Origin: Pestalotiopsis fici W106-1
Lineage: Eukaryota; Ascomycota; Sordariomycetes; Amphisphaeriales; Sporocadaceae
Assembly: GCF_000516985.1 (NCBI RefSeq)
Contig: NW_006917092.1
Span: forward strand, 6,327,888-6,391,887
Length of the DNA: 64,000 bases
Direction: 5' to 3'
A model generated the notes under the pieces. It was not told the origin of the DNA. It saw only the letters and a program-made list of their open reading frames with translations, and searched no databases. Position 1 is the first letter of the stretch. Each line of letters begins with the position of its first letter. A program made the position numbers and the translations under genes. This document shows, piece by piece, positions 10,726 to 21,642 of the stretch.

Positions 10726-12024
10726 ATGAGACTTGCCGACACCTCTGTCCTAGCGATGCTGCCCGCTACTAGTCTGGCGGCCTGCGGCACCGCCTATTCG
10801 GCCAACCAGATTGACGGCTCCTTACTGCGGGCCATTGTGCTCGACATGGACACCGATGCCGCCAATGTGACCGCCGCCAATTATGACCAGTACTTTGCCC
10901 AAGGGAGCGCTCTTGAGGGTGTCGAGGCCGTAATTGCCGCCAGCCAGTTTTATATCAACAAGTGGGCGATCCCGGGCACTGAGGCTGCCTTTCAGAATGT
11001 CAGCCAATGCTTGAGCGACGGCTATTTGGTGAACCAGGTGCCCTGGCTGTATTATAACACCACTACCGCGAGCTGGTGGGGTGGCTTCGAGGCCGAGTCG
11101 CAGGCCGACAGCTATGACACCGCCGCCCTGTCCGTCGTCACGGGCCTTGTCGCCGGTCTCGAGGTGCGCTTCTGGGACACCAACGGTGATGGTTTTACTG
11201 ACCTTATCGATGCCGACTATGTCGAGGGCGTCACCGTCGACACCGTTACTAAAAATGCCAATGGCACCTACACAGTCTACCGTGGCAACATCGATGTCGC
11301 TAACAAGACACCTTATGAAGGGACCATTTTTGATGGAGACCTTTTCGATACCGACGGCCCTTCCATATTGGCCGCCAACTTTGACACCACGATCGGCGCC
11401 GGCGATGTCGCCCTCTTCTGGTACGGTCCCAACGGCTGGGCGATAAAGCGCGCCCAGGAGGTCGTCGGTCTCTTCATTGACGGCGCTGACCACACTAACT
11501 ACGACGTGGGCGGCGTCGTGTACGAAGATGCGATGCGCTTCTCTCGCGACAACCTCCCCATCTCCAACCGGCCTGGCGAGTTCACCGACGCCCAAAAGTT
11601 CTTCAAACTCACCAACGACTCGGCCGCTGGCCTCAACGTCAGCCTCTGGCTCGTGCCCGTCACCAACACCAACAATACTGGCGCCCCGGTTGGCATCACG
11701 AGCGACAGCAACTCGCGTAGCTTCCTCGCCAAAGCCATTGCCCAAGCCCAAGCCGAGCTTGCCAATGTGACAATCAGCACCGACGGCACCGACGTGTCGT
11801 CCACTCAGGAATGGGTCACGCAGGCCGTTTACACGCAGCTCGACGACGCCATAGCTCGGGCAAACCAATCGCTCGCCCTCTCCAACAGCTCATCCTTCCT
11901 GCTCGACTACCAGACTTACCTACTGTACTTGAACCTGTACGGTAGCAGCGACGACATTGGGGCTCAGTTTGCCGGGTTCAACTACACCGGCTTTGAGAAC
12001 GAGGAGCAGTTTGGTACTGCCTGA
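10726..12024 (+). CDS. Secreted glycoprotein of unknown function with EF-hand-like loop and FIVAR-like region
   Basis: I do not recognise a known fungal family. The 432-aa protein is encoded by one exon. The first 20 or so residues form a hydrophobic leader ending LPATSLAACG, a plausible signal peptide. At least ten N-x-S/T sequons support secretion and glycosylation. Residues 151-162 read DTNGDGFTDLID, which fits the 12-residue EF-hand/dockerin calcium loop (Asp1, Asn3, Asp5, Asp9, Asp12). Residues about 325-385 (FLAKAIAQAQAEL then DGTDV...WVTQAVYTQLDDAI) resemble the helical FIVAR repeats of bacterial surface proteins; this is from memory of the pattern. Third codon positions are strongly C/G, unlike nearby genes, which also creates a long spurious antisense frame. 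Absence of introns and the bacterial-style motifs raise the possibility of transfer. Confidence 0.8.
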   Translation: MRLADTSVLAMLPATSLAACGTAYSANQIDGSLLRAIVLDMDTDAANVTAANYDQYFAQGSALEGVEAVIAASQFYINKWAIPGTEAAFQNVSQCLSDGYLVNQVPWLYYNTTTASWWGGFEAESQADSYDTAALSVVTGLVAGLEVRFWDTNGDGFTDLIDADYVEGVTVDTVTKNANGTYTVYRGNIDVANKTPYEGTIFDGDLFDTDGPSILAANFDTTIGAGDVALFWYGPNGWAIKRAQEVVGLFIDGADHTNYDVGGVVYEDAMRFSRDNLPISNRPGEFTDAQKFFKLTNDSAAGLNVSLWLVPVTNTNNTGAPVGITSDSNSRSFLAKAIAQAQAELANVTISTDGTDVSSTQEWVTQAVYTQLDDAIARANQSLALSNSSSFLLDYQTYLLYLNLYGSSDDIGAQFAGFNYTGFENEEQFGTA

Positions 12025-12943
12025 TTGCTTCTTACCCGTCATTGTGGCGCCATACGGGAATGATGGGGTCCGACTGTATATATTGTGTATATCTGTATGT
12101 AGTGAATATGCGCGAGGTTGTCCTTTTCAGCTCCCACTGATACGTGATTGTTGAAAGCTCATGTGTATGATTGGCGTAGGTATATGCTCGGCAGTGAATC
12201 GAATTGACACGGGGGTCTTTCCTGCAGTGGCCAGGTGGGTGCCCCGCTAAAGAAACAGAAGAAGAAACATTACCCCGCCCTTCAACTGAGCAAGTAAAAT
12301 AAAATGCACTCACCCACCGAGCGGAGGGTCGCTAATCTGAGGCGGGCGTAGCAATATGCAAGGTCCCTGAAACAACATGTAGGAAATCTGCAGCGGGGTG
12401 ACAGTTGATGGATTGCAGCGCATATAGCCCTGTAAATATGCGCAATGTCTGGGGCCTCCGCACTCATAATGATCCTGGTACGGCAATTTGAGCACATTAA
12501 TAATGAAGGCGCGGAACTGAAACCGCCTCTCCAGGCCTCTATGGTATGTACGTAGACATGATCGACCAGATTGTGTTGTATTCTTGTGTTTGGCGGGGAA
12601 AGATGAGCAGATTGCGCGATCGACACATGAAGCTGCTTTGCTGTACCTGCGTTCGTTTTGGATTCTCACATGGAGGCAGCATATTCCTACTCCACTTTCA
12701 GTCAGAATGATACAAGTCAGCATTCTAGAATCTAGTACTTACAGCAAGGTACATGGGATTCATACATTTCTTCTGTGTGGTTGCTTTTCAACTCTGTAAG
12801 ACTTTCATGTAGTAAATCGGCTAGCCTCAATTTTGTCAGCGCAACAAACACGACAATCCTGGCACAGCCGTGGGTGCAGACACGAGAGAGAGTTTTCACC
12901 ATTGTCCATTTGATTGGCTGGCACATCAGAGAGTCTGAATACC
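12025..12943. other. Intergenic, 919 bp, no feature seen
   Basis: Contains the 3' flank of the secreted-protein gene and the promoter of the DHA1 transporter. Small open frames on both strands have no recognisable content. Confidence 0.45.
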
Positions 12944-14579
12944 ATGTCAGGCAACGTCAAAGATGAGGGACCTGTCATATCTCAGCCTTCGTCGCTTTCC
13001 ACCATGACAAACAGCGATTGCACCAAAGAGATCCCGCAACTTGAGCCGCAGTCCGAGTTTCTAGTCTGGTGGGATGGACCAGAAGGCGAAGACTTGGAGA
13101 ACCCAATGAACTGGCCGCAGCGGAAGAAATGGGCAAATATTTTTACCACATCCGTCATTAGCTTCTTGGTGTAAGTGTGACGACCCTTGACCGTCCATAG
13201 CACTTGGGAACACACTCTAATTCTCTGGCTGACAGTCCTCTTGTCTCATCAATGCTTGCTCCTGCGGTAGAGGAGATAATGGCAGAATTTGGAACAGATT
13301 CAGATCTGTTTGCAACTTTTGTTGTGTCCATTTTTGTCCTTGGCTTTGCGTCTGGACCGCTGCTGCTCGCGCCTCTAAGCGAGGTCTATGGCCGTGTGCC
13401 AATCTACAATACCACCAACTTCATGTTCCTCATCTTCACCATTCTATGTGCCATTTCACAGAGTGAGGACATGCTTCTCGCGTTTCGATTCCTTTCAGGA
13501 TTTGTTGGTGTGGCAACGATTACCATAGGGTCGGGAACTATAGCAGATCTCATGCCGCGAGAGGAGAGGGGCAAAGCCTTATCTTTCTGGTCTATTGGAA
13601 CTATACTTGGTCCGATGATTGGCCCTATCATCGGAGGGTATGTCACAGAGGCTGCTGGGTGGCGGTGGATCTTTTGGTCCATTTCAATCGTCGTGAGTCT
13701 GCAAATGAGTCCAAGTATTACCTCGGATAACGTATTAACACATCTCAGATTGGCGTCGTGGTTGTTATTGCTTGGCTCGTGCTGACAGAGACGTATCCCG
13801 CCGTTCTACTCGAGAAAAAGGCAGCAAGACTCCGAAAAGAGACTGGAAACCCAAAATACCGGCCCAAAATCGGCACAGATGCAGAGACCAGCAAATTGAT
13901 TGTTCAAAGCATCCTTCGCCCTTTGAGGATGCTCTTCTGTTGTCCAATTGTGACAATAATGTGCACCTATGTTGCTGTTCTGTATGGAATACTTTATCTG
14001 CTGTTTTCGACTTATTCCTTTGTCTTCACAGAGGTCTATAATTTCACGACATCTGGTGCTGGACTGGTCTTCATTGCAGGAGCGGTTGGAACTCTTGCTG
14101 GGCTCCTTTATGTCGGCAGCTTCAGCGATAGAACCCTAAAGATGAGGGCGGCTGCGGGAAAGACCATCACGCCCGAAGATCGGCTCGCCTTCATCATCAC
14201 AATACCCGGGGCACTCGCGTTTCCTGCTGGATTATTCATGTATGGATGGGCCATCGAAGCTCGTTTGCACTGGATTGTACCACAAATAGGCACCGCGATC
14301 ACGGGATTTGGTTCCATTCTGATCTTTATTAGCATACAAACATACTTGGTGGATGCATTCGTGCTGTACGCTGCAAGTGCCATTGGTGCTAATGCAGTGC
14401 TCAGAGGCACAGCTGGGGCGTTTCTTCCCCTCTGTGGACTGAAAATGTACGACAAGCTTGGCTGGGGCTGGGGGAACAGCTTGCTGGGATTTGTCGCATT
14501 GGCGTTTGCTCCTCTGCCATGGATATTTGGTGTTTACGGTGCTAGGATACGCAAATGGACACCTCAGCTAAACCTTTGA
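12944..14579 (+). CDS. MFS transporter, DHA1 drug/polyamine:proton antiporter type
   Basis: Plasma-membrane exporter of 504 aa from exons 12944-13170, 13236-13692 and 13749-14579. A soluble N-terminus of about 65 residues ends in ENPMNWPQRKKWANI, the usual lead-in to the first membrane segment of the fungal DHA1 group. The loop between segments 2 and 3 carries the conserved APLSEVYGRVPIY. The fifth segment holds GPIIGGYVTEAAGWRWIFW, the antiporter-type glycine/proline motif. About twelve hydrophobic segments can be counted. The family exports toxicants, mycotoxins or polyamines; the substrate here is unknown. The gene is convergent with the opine-dehydrogenase-family gene downstream. The ATG at 12944 is the first in-frame ATG. 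Confidence 0.88.
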
Positions 14580-14918
14580 GTTGATGCGCCTGCCTTGCAC
14601 ATCTTATGTCATTTTGTGCGAAATTCAAAGACTACTAGAAAGTTTCTGTATATATTTTAGAATTCTTATGCACGCGATTTCTCATTGCGTTCGATATTCT
14701 TGTTCACTGTGAATGCTGTATGCACGTAATGTGGCACAATGATTCTCTTTCGCATTATACTCCCCAGGGGATGCACCGCTGTAACTTTCGTACCGAGTAA
14801 ATATATGTGCTCTTCGCATACGTATCGTTTTTAATTGGAATTATATCGCAATATACATCGTAATCATGAAACATCTGTTAGGTGTAATTTTTGCTGTTGG
14901 TCCCTATCGTGTCTATAA
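14580..14918. other. Intergenic between convergent genes, 339 bp
   Basis: 3' flanks of the DHA1 transporter and the oxidoreductase gene. AT-rich with several TATATA-like runs; no gene seen. Confidence 0.45.
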
Positions 14919-15998
14919 CTACCGTCTTCGGCCATCTACTAATAGGTGGAACCTCTCGACTAACTCATGGCTTGACATATGATTCAAGTTCAGCTTCTGC
15001 AAATTTCTTCCTGTCTTCATATAGTCCATTCCGGTAGCCATCTCTGCCATTAAAATGACTGCTTTGATCGGCGATGCATCAATTCCGAGCTTTTCTGCAA
15101 GATCATGCCAGGGCACCAGCAGGTCTGGGACGTCTTCTGAGATATTCCGATTGTGTATGTTATCCGGCGCCTTGAGGTTTTTATGCGGCTTCGAATTTTG
15201 TGCTAGGTCCACCAGATCAGTGAAAGTGTGTCGGTAGCAGTCATTCGACACCTTGATCGTGCTCTCCATCCGTAGTCCAAACGCTTCGCCGATCTGTATC
15301 CGAACTTTGTCGACCGCGTCCATGGCATTGGCCACGGAGCGGGTAAGACCTTCGCGGTACAAATAGAAATCCCCCGCGCTTTCGATCCGACCCGCGTTCA
15401 TCAACATCATGAGTGGGTGAAACACGCCATTGATGTTCATCAAAGACACCTCAATAACGCTGCTGCACCATTCAAGCTCCATTGGGAAGATCCCGTTGAT
15501 GAGATTCTTCAGATCCGGGCTGATGTTCTTCTCCAAAGATGCAATGAAGAAGCGGCTTTTCCGACCTAGCACTATGAGATTCCCTTGGTCCATCCTGCAG
15601 GAATACGGCGATAAGTTGGTCTCTAGAATATGTCCAACCTCCAACTCAGCGTCCGCAATGAGCGAAAACAAATTTCCTGGCACCGCAATGATCGTGTGGC
15701 ACTTCAAGCAGAATCTCTTTAGCTCTTTCAGCACTGTCTCTTGTCCGGTAGAAGGAACCGTGAGGATGATGAATCTCGAAAAGTGGACAACATCTGTCAT
15801 GTTGCAGGTCACCTTCAAGCTCACGGGGCCTTTGATAATACCAGTAGTTGTCAAGAAGCCATTCTCAATGACATGGCCGGCGTGACGCAGATGGTCGGGG
15901 TGCGAGTAGACCAATACGTCGGTCCCATGCCTTTGAAGATCTGCAGCAAGAGCGAACCCAGCAGGCCCAGCGCCAACAATTGATACCTTGGGCTGCAT
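14919..15998 (-). CDS. NAD(P)-dependent octopine/nopaline (opine) dehydrogenase-family oxidoreductase
   Basis: Likely cytosolic enzyme of 359 aa, intronless. Residues 5-20 form the Rossmann nucleotide loop VSIVGAGPAGFALAAD, followed by an early beta strand. The second half has the helical domain of the octopine/nopaline dehydrogenase family (PF02317 type), including NINGVFHPLMMLMNAGRI with the conserved His that acts with an Asp in known opine dehydrogenases. Such enzymes reductively couple an amino acid with an oxo acid; the substrates here are unknown. The frame is open further upstream, but only with TTG at 16112; the first ATG is 15998, four codons before the Rossmann strand, so I chose it. 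The family is best known in bacteria and marine invertebrates and is patchy in fungi. Confidence 0.78.
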   Translation of the reverse strand: MQPKVSIVGAGPAGFALAADLQRHGTDVLVYSHPDHLRHAGHVIENGFLTTTGIIKGPVSLKVTCNMTDVVHFSRFIILTVPSTGQETVLKELKRFCLKCHTIIAVPGNLFSLIADAELEVGHILETNLSPYSCRMDQGNLIVLGRKSRFFIASLEKNISPDLKNLINGIFPMELEWCSSVIEVSLMNINGVFHPLMMLMNAGRIESAGDFYLYREGLTRSVANAMDAVDKVRIQIGEAFGLRMESTIKVSNDCYRHTFTDLVDLAQNSKPHKNLKAPDNIHNRNISEDVPDLLVPWHDLAEKLGIDASPIKAVILMAEMATGMDYMKTGRNLQKLNLNHMSSHELVERFHLLVDGRRR

Positions 15999-18335
15999 CG
16001 TGGAACGTCTGATACTATTTTGAGGAAATGCTTTTCGATGTTCCAGCTTGCCGATTGGAGTTGATGAGATGGAGGAAAATAGAAATGTCAATCTGCTCAG
16101 TTGTTGAGCCAAATGGAGTGACTGGGCATTGGCTCACCAGGACCAATACTGTTCGAGAAGACCGTACAATTTAATAATGATATACCTCTCAAGTGAGAGT
16201 AGAATAAGGTATCCGAGGCACTGGAACGTATTATGTAACGCCCTTCGATCAAGGTAGATCTGATAACGAAGAGAGGCCGCAATGAGTAATACATATGGGC
16301 ATTTCTGACAGCCAAATACGCATATATGGCTCGTTTCAAATGTACTTGCTCAAATTACAAAGCACGATGAATACTAAAACAGACCCTGGTTAAGAAGACC
16401 TTGGGACATACTTGGCGACATCCGAAATGCATCGAGACTCCTCCTTCGCGCATTTGAGCAAGTTTGCTCTTGTTATTAGCTACTAGTTCAACACGGAATA
16501 GTGCCGCTGTCGCACTGACCATTCACCACCACCAGTCGCCCTTCAAGCAGAAGTCTGCGCACGGGGATCAGTTTAGCTGGAAATCCAGATTACTCATTCT
16601 AAATGATATCTGTTAACGCTTATTGCACAGGGGGTAAATCACATGTTATAGTATTCTTTTACTTTCATACATCTTTATTGCGTACCTAGTTTATAGTTTT
16701 TTTTTTTTTTTTTTAAATCACGACGCTCAATAAAGATAGGGCATTTGCGTAGAGACTTAGTCTCAGGCCAGTGTACAGTACCACATTCAGCGTGGCCACC
16801 GGGCTGTCGGTTCACGGGCGAGAATCATTTGCCCACCTACATCCTACATAAGAGGTATGATTATTCGTTCGGTGCGGCATACAGCTTGAAACACTCTAGT
16901 ATTCATGAACATTCATTTTAGCGATTGATAGTATGTTATGGTATTTTCTATATTCTAGTAAGCAGACCAATAACTAACGCTTCCTGACACATACAGAGTA
17001 CATACTTACCTGTTAGGCGCGCATTAGTTGCAGCCAAGGGCGTATCGTCCGCAACATGAACCTCACTCTCCAAAAAGCACCATACAACTATGATTTCATG
17101 TTTGCTACAGCCATATTTGTTATTCAGAGGCATTCCTGTGCCACAGTTTGGGAAAAGGATAAGCCATCGTCCCAACACTGACGCTGTTAATTCATGATCC
17201 CTTCACTGAGCTAACCCATGGCAAAGCCAATCAAGCACCGTTGTTTTCTCATTGACCTAGCCTGCAGCTGAGGTCCACGGAAGTTTCGCTGAAACCAATT
17301 CAGCTCGTCTATTCAATGACCACGAAGCCATCATCTTCAATTACCACGACGACAATCTATAGTTGACTCGCCCTTCACGCCGAACGAAGGGACCATGACC
17401 TACCTCGATGATGCCCCCCATGCGTGGTGACGGCGAAGTTTATTTAGCTTTAGCTCCTTATATTTAATTGCTGCCAACATGATGCTATGCATATTCCGCT
17501 GCGTTGATTGCTTGGAGGTTCTCGCCGGATTTGGTCAATCCGGCTACAACAGGAAAATTTCATCTTTTAAAAGGAAAGTTTCATGATACAACCTGCGCAT
17601 ACTGATACACGTGGTGGCGCACAAATGACCATTTTTCTGCAAGGTGTAGACACGCATTTGGATACCCTGAATGGTGAACAATGTTTTCTGCGCCTGGTAA
17701 TTTCGGTCCCCTTCTTGACATGATCTCCAGAATAGGCAAGAGTTTCATAACCGGGGTAGCAGTCTGTCGCATTCCCCAGATTCCCCGCATTGACAAGCAC
17801 CGAATACTACCTCGACGGTCGTATTAGAGTCTAGACGATAAAATTCCGACCACACCGTGATACTATAGAGATGGCCTGGTTACATGTCACGCACTAGCTT
17901 CAAGGCTTGGCCTCTTTTGTGCCACGGAACCCGGTACTTGGAGTCTATCCTGACCAGTTCGAGCGCTCCCAATCCGGTACCATGGATAGAGGGCGGGTTT
18001 GTCCGTGACTGTTGACAGCCGCGCGAATGAAGTGCCTCCACGGGCTACGTTTATTCAACGCACGTGAATGCGCGAGAGACGACCGGTTGGTATCGTGAAT
18101 ATTCCCGTTGATGGGAGATTTTATGGGGATTCCACGGAATGAGTGCCTCCGCAAAGACTCAGACAGGATCAATCTTGTTGATAAGAATTGATACGAATAT
18201 TATAGACTATTATACAAGATTGTACGACGAAAGAGTAACTATAAGAACAAACAATGGAGACAGCTTCGGGAAGTACGGTCGCACATCACCAATATATGCT
18301 AACAGTCTATTGTTAATATTCTCACGCTCTGCCAC
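15999..18335. other. Long intergenic stretch, 2.3 kb, AT-rich, one doubtful small gene
   Basis: An 18-nt T run lies at 16697-16714. The region has few long open frames and no recognisable protein, apart from the doubtful two-exon frame at 16913-17178. The 3' part is the promoter of the pectin lyase gene. No transposon ends or long repeats were seen by eye. Confidence 0.45.
16913..17178 (-). CDS. Doubtful small two-exon gene, 67 aa
   Basis: An ATG at 17178 opens a frame that runs to a good donor (GTAAGTATG at 17001-17009) and rejoins in phase after an acceptor ending at 16948. This gives exons 17010-17178 and 16913-16947 and a 67-residue product with four cysteines. I recognise no family and no signal peptide. 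The matching phases may be chance in AT-rich DNA. Listed only because the splice signals are good. Confidence 0.2.
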
Positions 18336-19631
18336 ATGATGAAGACCTTTCACAGTGTTCTGGCGCTGGCACTATCGATGCTCGAGACCTTCACCGTAGC
18401 TGCACCGGTGGATGTTTCAGAGAAGCGTGCCGTCTCCTCCATCGTCAGTGGTACGCCCATTGGCTTTGCTTCGAGTGTTACTGGCGGCGGGACAGCCACG
18501 ACCGTGTACCCGACCACGATTGCTCAGCTCAAAGCTTACCTGACCTCGGATGACCCACAGAATATTGTGATCTCAGGCACCTTTAACTTCCAAGGCTCAG
18601 AGGGCAGTTCCACTTATTCCGCATGTGATGCGTACAGCTGCACCCCCTCGGCTGGTGGTCAGGCTCTCCTGAACACACTGAGCGGATGCGGGTCCAAGTC
18701 GACTTACAGTGTCACGATCGACACTGCTGCCTACCAGGGAATCAACGTCAAATCAAACAAGACCCTGGTTGGTAAGAACAATGCAGTGCTATACGGCAAG
18801 GGGCTACGCTTTGTTGGGGTCTCAAACATTATCATCCAAAATGTGGCAATCACCAACCTGAACCCCAAGTATGTGTGGGGTGGCGATGCTTTGTCCTTTA
18901 GCGACACGAACAATATCTGGATTGACCATGTGACGGTAAGACTCTCGATCCCGCAATGAGTACGGACGACTGACTCAGTGCTCCCGACGGTAGACTTCAT
19001 ACTTGGGTCGACAACACTACAGTTTTGGAACTGGTTCTAGCAACGGCATCACCATCTCCAACTCGTTCCTTAACGGATATACCTCCAACTCGGCCACTTG
19101 CGACGGACACACCTACTGGGGACTCGAGCTTGTCGGTTCAAGCGACCAAATTACTTTCTACAGTACGTTGTTATGACCTGACATATTCTCACGACAGATT
19201 GATCGCATGTAAGGAGCTTACTATGAACAGAGAACTACGTGTACTACACGTCTGGCCGCAGTCCCGCTCTCTCCGGCAACACGCTGTTCCACGCCGTCAA
19301 CAATGTCTGGTCATCCAATAGCGGCCACCTGATCGAGGGCGACTCCAACGGTATGGGTTTGTATGAGGGCAATTACTTCTTGAACAGCCCAACAGTTCTC
19401 TCCTCGGACTTTTCCGGACGTCTTGTCAGTTCCAACTCTGGCGATGTTTCCGAGTGTGCTTCCTACCTGGGAAGGAATTGCGTCTCCAACAGTTTCTCCA
19501 ACTCGGGTGCATTCAGTCGCAACGACAACTCATTCCTCTATCTGTTCTCTGGCAAGACCAACATTGTCTCTGCTGCTTCGGCATCGTCTATTCAAAGTAC
19601 CGTTCCCAGCTCGGCTGGAAACACACTATAG
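18336..19631 (+). CDS. Secreted pectin lyase, polysaccharide lyase family 1
   Basis: Extracellular enzyme cleaving methyl-esterified homogalacturonan by beta-elimination. Exons 18336-18935, 18994-19162 and 19231-19631 join to 389 aa, close to typical fungal pectin lyases. A signal peptide (residues 1 to about 22, ending TVAAP) is followed by a short propeptide with EKR, a Kex2-like site. The parallel beta-helix core is clear: VKSNKTLVGKNNAVLYGKGL, WGGDALSFSDTNNIWIDHVT and, across the first intron, the expected SYLGRQHY. The catalytic Arg lies in YYTSGRSP. Serine/asparagine-rich turns dominate the C-terminal part. It is convergent with the family 43 glycosidase (84 bp between stops) and close to a sugar transporter, consistent with a small plant-polymer utilisation group. 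Confidence 0.93.
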
Positions 19632-19715
19632 GACTGTGTTATAAGGATGGGCTGCTAGCCCACTACTTTCAGGGTATTCTGGATTGTATTGAGATACTGA
19701 CGAAAGCTTGCGGCC

Positions 19716-21642
19716 TTACTGTATATAGTCAGGTAGATCATCGTTGTAGTATTCTTCCCGAATCTTCCTGAATCCAACCTCTGGTGCATCATATGGCCAC
19801 GGAAAACCGTTGCCGCTCGCGAACAAACCAAACATGACGCCATCAAATCCCGAGGGCAGGTCGCTTGAGGGGAATGTTTGCAACCAAGTAACGGTGCCAT
19901 TTTCTCTGTTAAAGCCCAGACTATAGGTCAAGAAGTTCGGTCTGATTATCAAATCCAGTTCTTCTGAAAGCGCTGAAGCATTAAGCGATGTTTCAATAGT
20001 CTTGGTGTCAATGATTAGCATGGATCATCAGCCATAACTGCTAACCAACTTACCATGGGTCTGGTGCCTGGACCACTGGAGGATACCGTTGAATCCACGA
20101 AAACACACAAACCGGTCGTGTTTGCACAGCCACGCACTCCAATATCATGATGATTCTGGTCACTCACATACGCCGTGACCCCCACTGACTGGAAAGGTCC
20201 AAGGCCCTCATCAATAGGCAACAGGGTCGCAGTAAAAGTCATGTTTAGTGACTTCTGCTTTCTCAGGATCGCCGATGGCGTATCGCGGTCGCTCAGAGTG
20301 TAGGAATTTGGCAGCAACACTACCCCAGCAGTACTGTTTGCCGCAAAGCTGACAGTATCCGACGACGAAGCACCTTTGAGACGGTAATTTTGCGTATAAG
20401 GCGACCGAACCTGATACCAGCCCTTGTCCAACTCCTCGCCCTCGAACAAATCTTGGTATGCTGGGGCTGGTCGCGTCTGATTTGGCCCATAGTCGAAGCT
20501 CTGGCTTAGTAGCAGCACTTGACCATCATTCATCGTCGGCCAGTCATCTTCCCAAGTGACGGGTGCAAAAAAGGTTTCACGGCCGATTGCCCAGCGATTT
20601 TGGCCGACATATCTATAGGCGAGTAGCGTTGCAAACCATCGGCCATCGGGAGTGTCCATCATGGTTGCATGGCCAGTAGCGCCAATCGTGAGATTTGTAT
20701 CGATTCCATTGAAAATGAGAGGGTTCGTGGGCGATGCCGTCCACGGGCCATTCGGCTGATCTGACCGGGCAATAGTAGCGCGGTGTGTAATGCCAGTGCC
20801 GCCCTCTGCGATGAGAAGGTAATAGTACGGTTCCTTATAGAAGAGCTTTGGACCTTCGGGACGCGTCGATGTGGTCACGGGCAATGTTCCGTTCCAGATG
20901 TTCCCAAATGTACCGATGCATTTGCCAGTGACCAAGTCTACTTCGCACTGACCGATTCCCCATAGTCTGTCGTAGTCGTTGTTGAGGGACATGAGGGTCA
21001 GATAGTTCTTACCGGACTTCGGGTCGGCGAATAAATGAGGGTCGATGCCGAAAGGATCGCCCCTGAGATATTAGTATCCTCCAGAAGCAAGTTTCAGCAG
21101 GCAAGCAAGCATACCAAACTGGGGCAGACCAGTTTTCCAAGTCGGGCGATGAGACCCAAAAGACGCGCGGATATGTCAACGGGCTGGAATTTCCCATCAT
21201 TGCCATTGATGTAATGTAAAATATCCCGTCGATGTATGAAAGAGATGGTGCCCAAATTCCTAAGATGCTCATTAATAACAAATGGCGGGTTCCAGGCCAT
21301 ATAACTCACCCATAGAGGTAGCAACACCACGAATCGGAATCGCTGTGGGGTCGACGATTGCATGTGATACCAGTGTCCATTCTGCCAGGTCATCGGACGA
21401 GTATATTGGAATTCCTGGAAAGCTGAGAAAAGAAGATACTGCGACGTAATACTTCTCGCCAACACGTAAAACCGAAGGATCGGGATTCCATCTATGAGAT
21501 TTGAATAATTAGTGAGCTGTATCAATTCTCGTGCACAGTCCGGAGCCACAGCCTACCCTGTAATGATTGGGTTTCTTAGCGAATGCACTCCAAATTGCAG
21601 CGTAAAAGTAACAAACAGTAGTATTATTTGTCGCAAATCCAT
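19716..21642 (-). CDS. Secreted glycoside hydrolase family 43 (beta-xylosidase/alpha-L-arabinofuranosidase type)
   Basis: Extracellular hemicellulose or pectin side-chain hydrolase of about 568 aa. Five exons join in phase: 21557-21642, 21310-21491, 21115-21259, 20054-21062 and 19716-20000. The signal peptide is encoded by exon 1. The five-bladed propeller residues expected in GH43 are present: the general base Asp in WNPDPSVLRVG (about 33), the modulating Asp in GDPFGIDPHLF (about 145) and the acid Glu in RPEGPKLF (about 207), followed by YYYLLIAEGGT. The C-terminal 250 residues have the beta-sandwich style of the concanavalin-like domain attached to many GH43 xylosidases. Exact substrate is not decidable. 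The last acceptor is AAG rather than YAG but has a good branch site (GCTAAT). Several sequons suggest glycosylation. Confidence 0.9.

Noticed and set aside
10822..11868. 348-codon open frame antisense to the secreted-protein gene
   Set aside because: It mirrors the strong C/G third-position bias of the sense gene; there is no domain, and the sense product has leader and sequons. Treated as a shadow.
14919..16112. Longer opine-dehydrogenase start at 16112
   Set aside because: That codon is TTG; the first ATG is 15998, right before the Rossmann strand.
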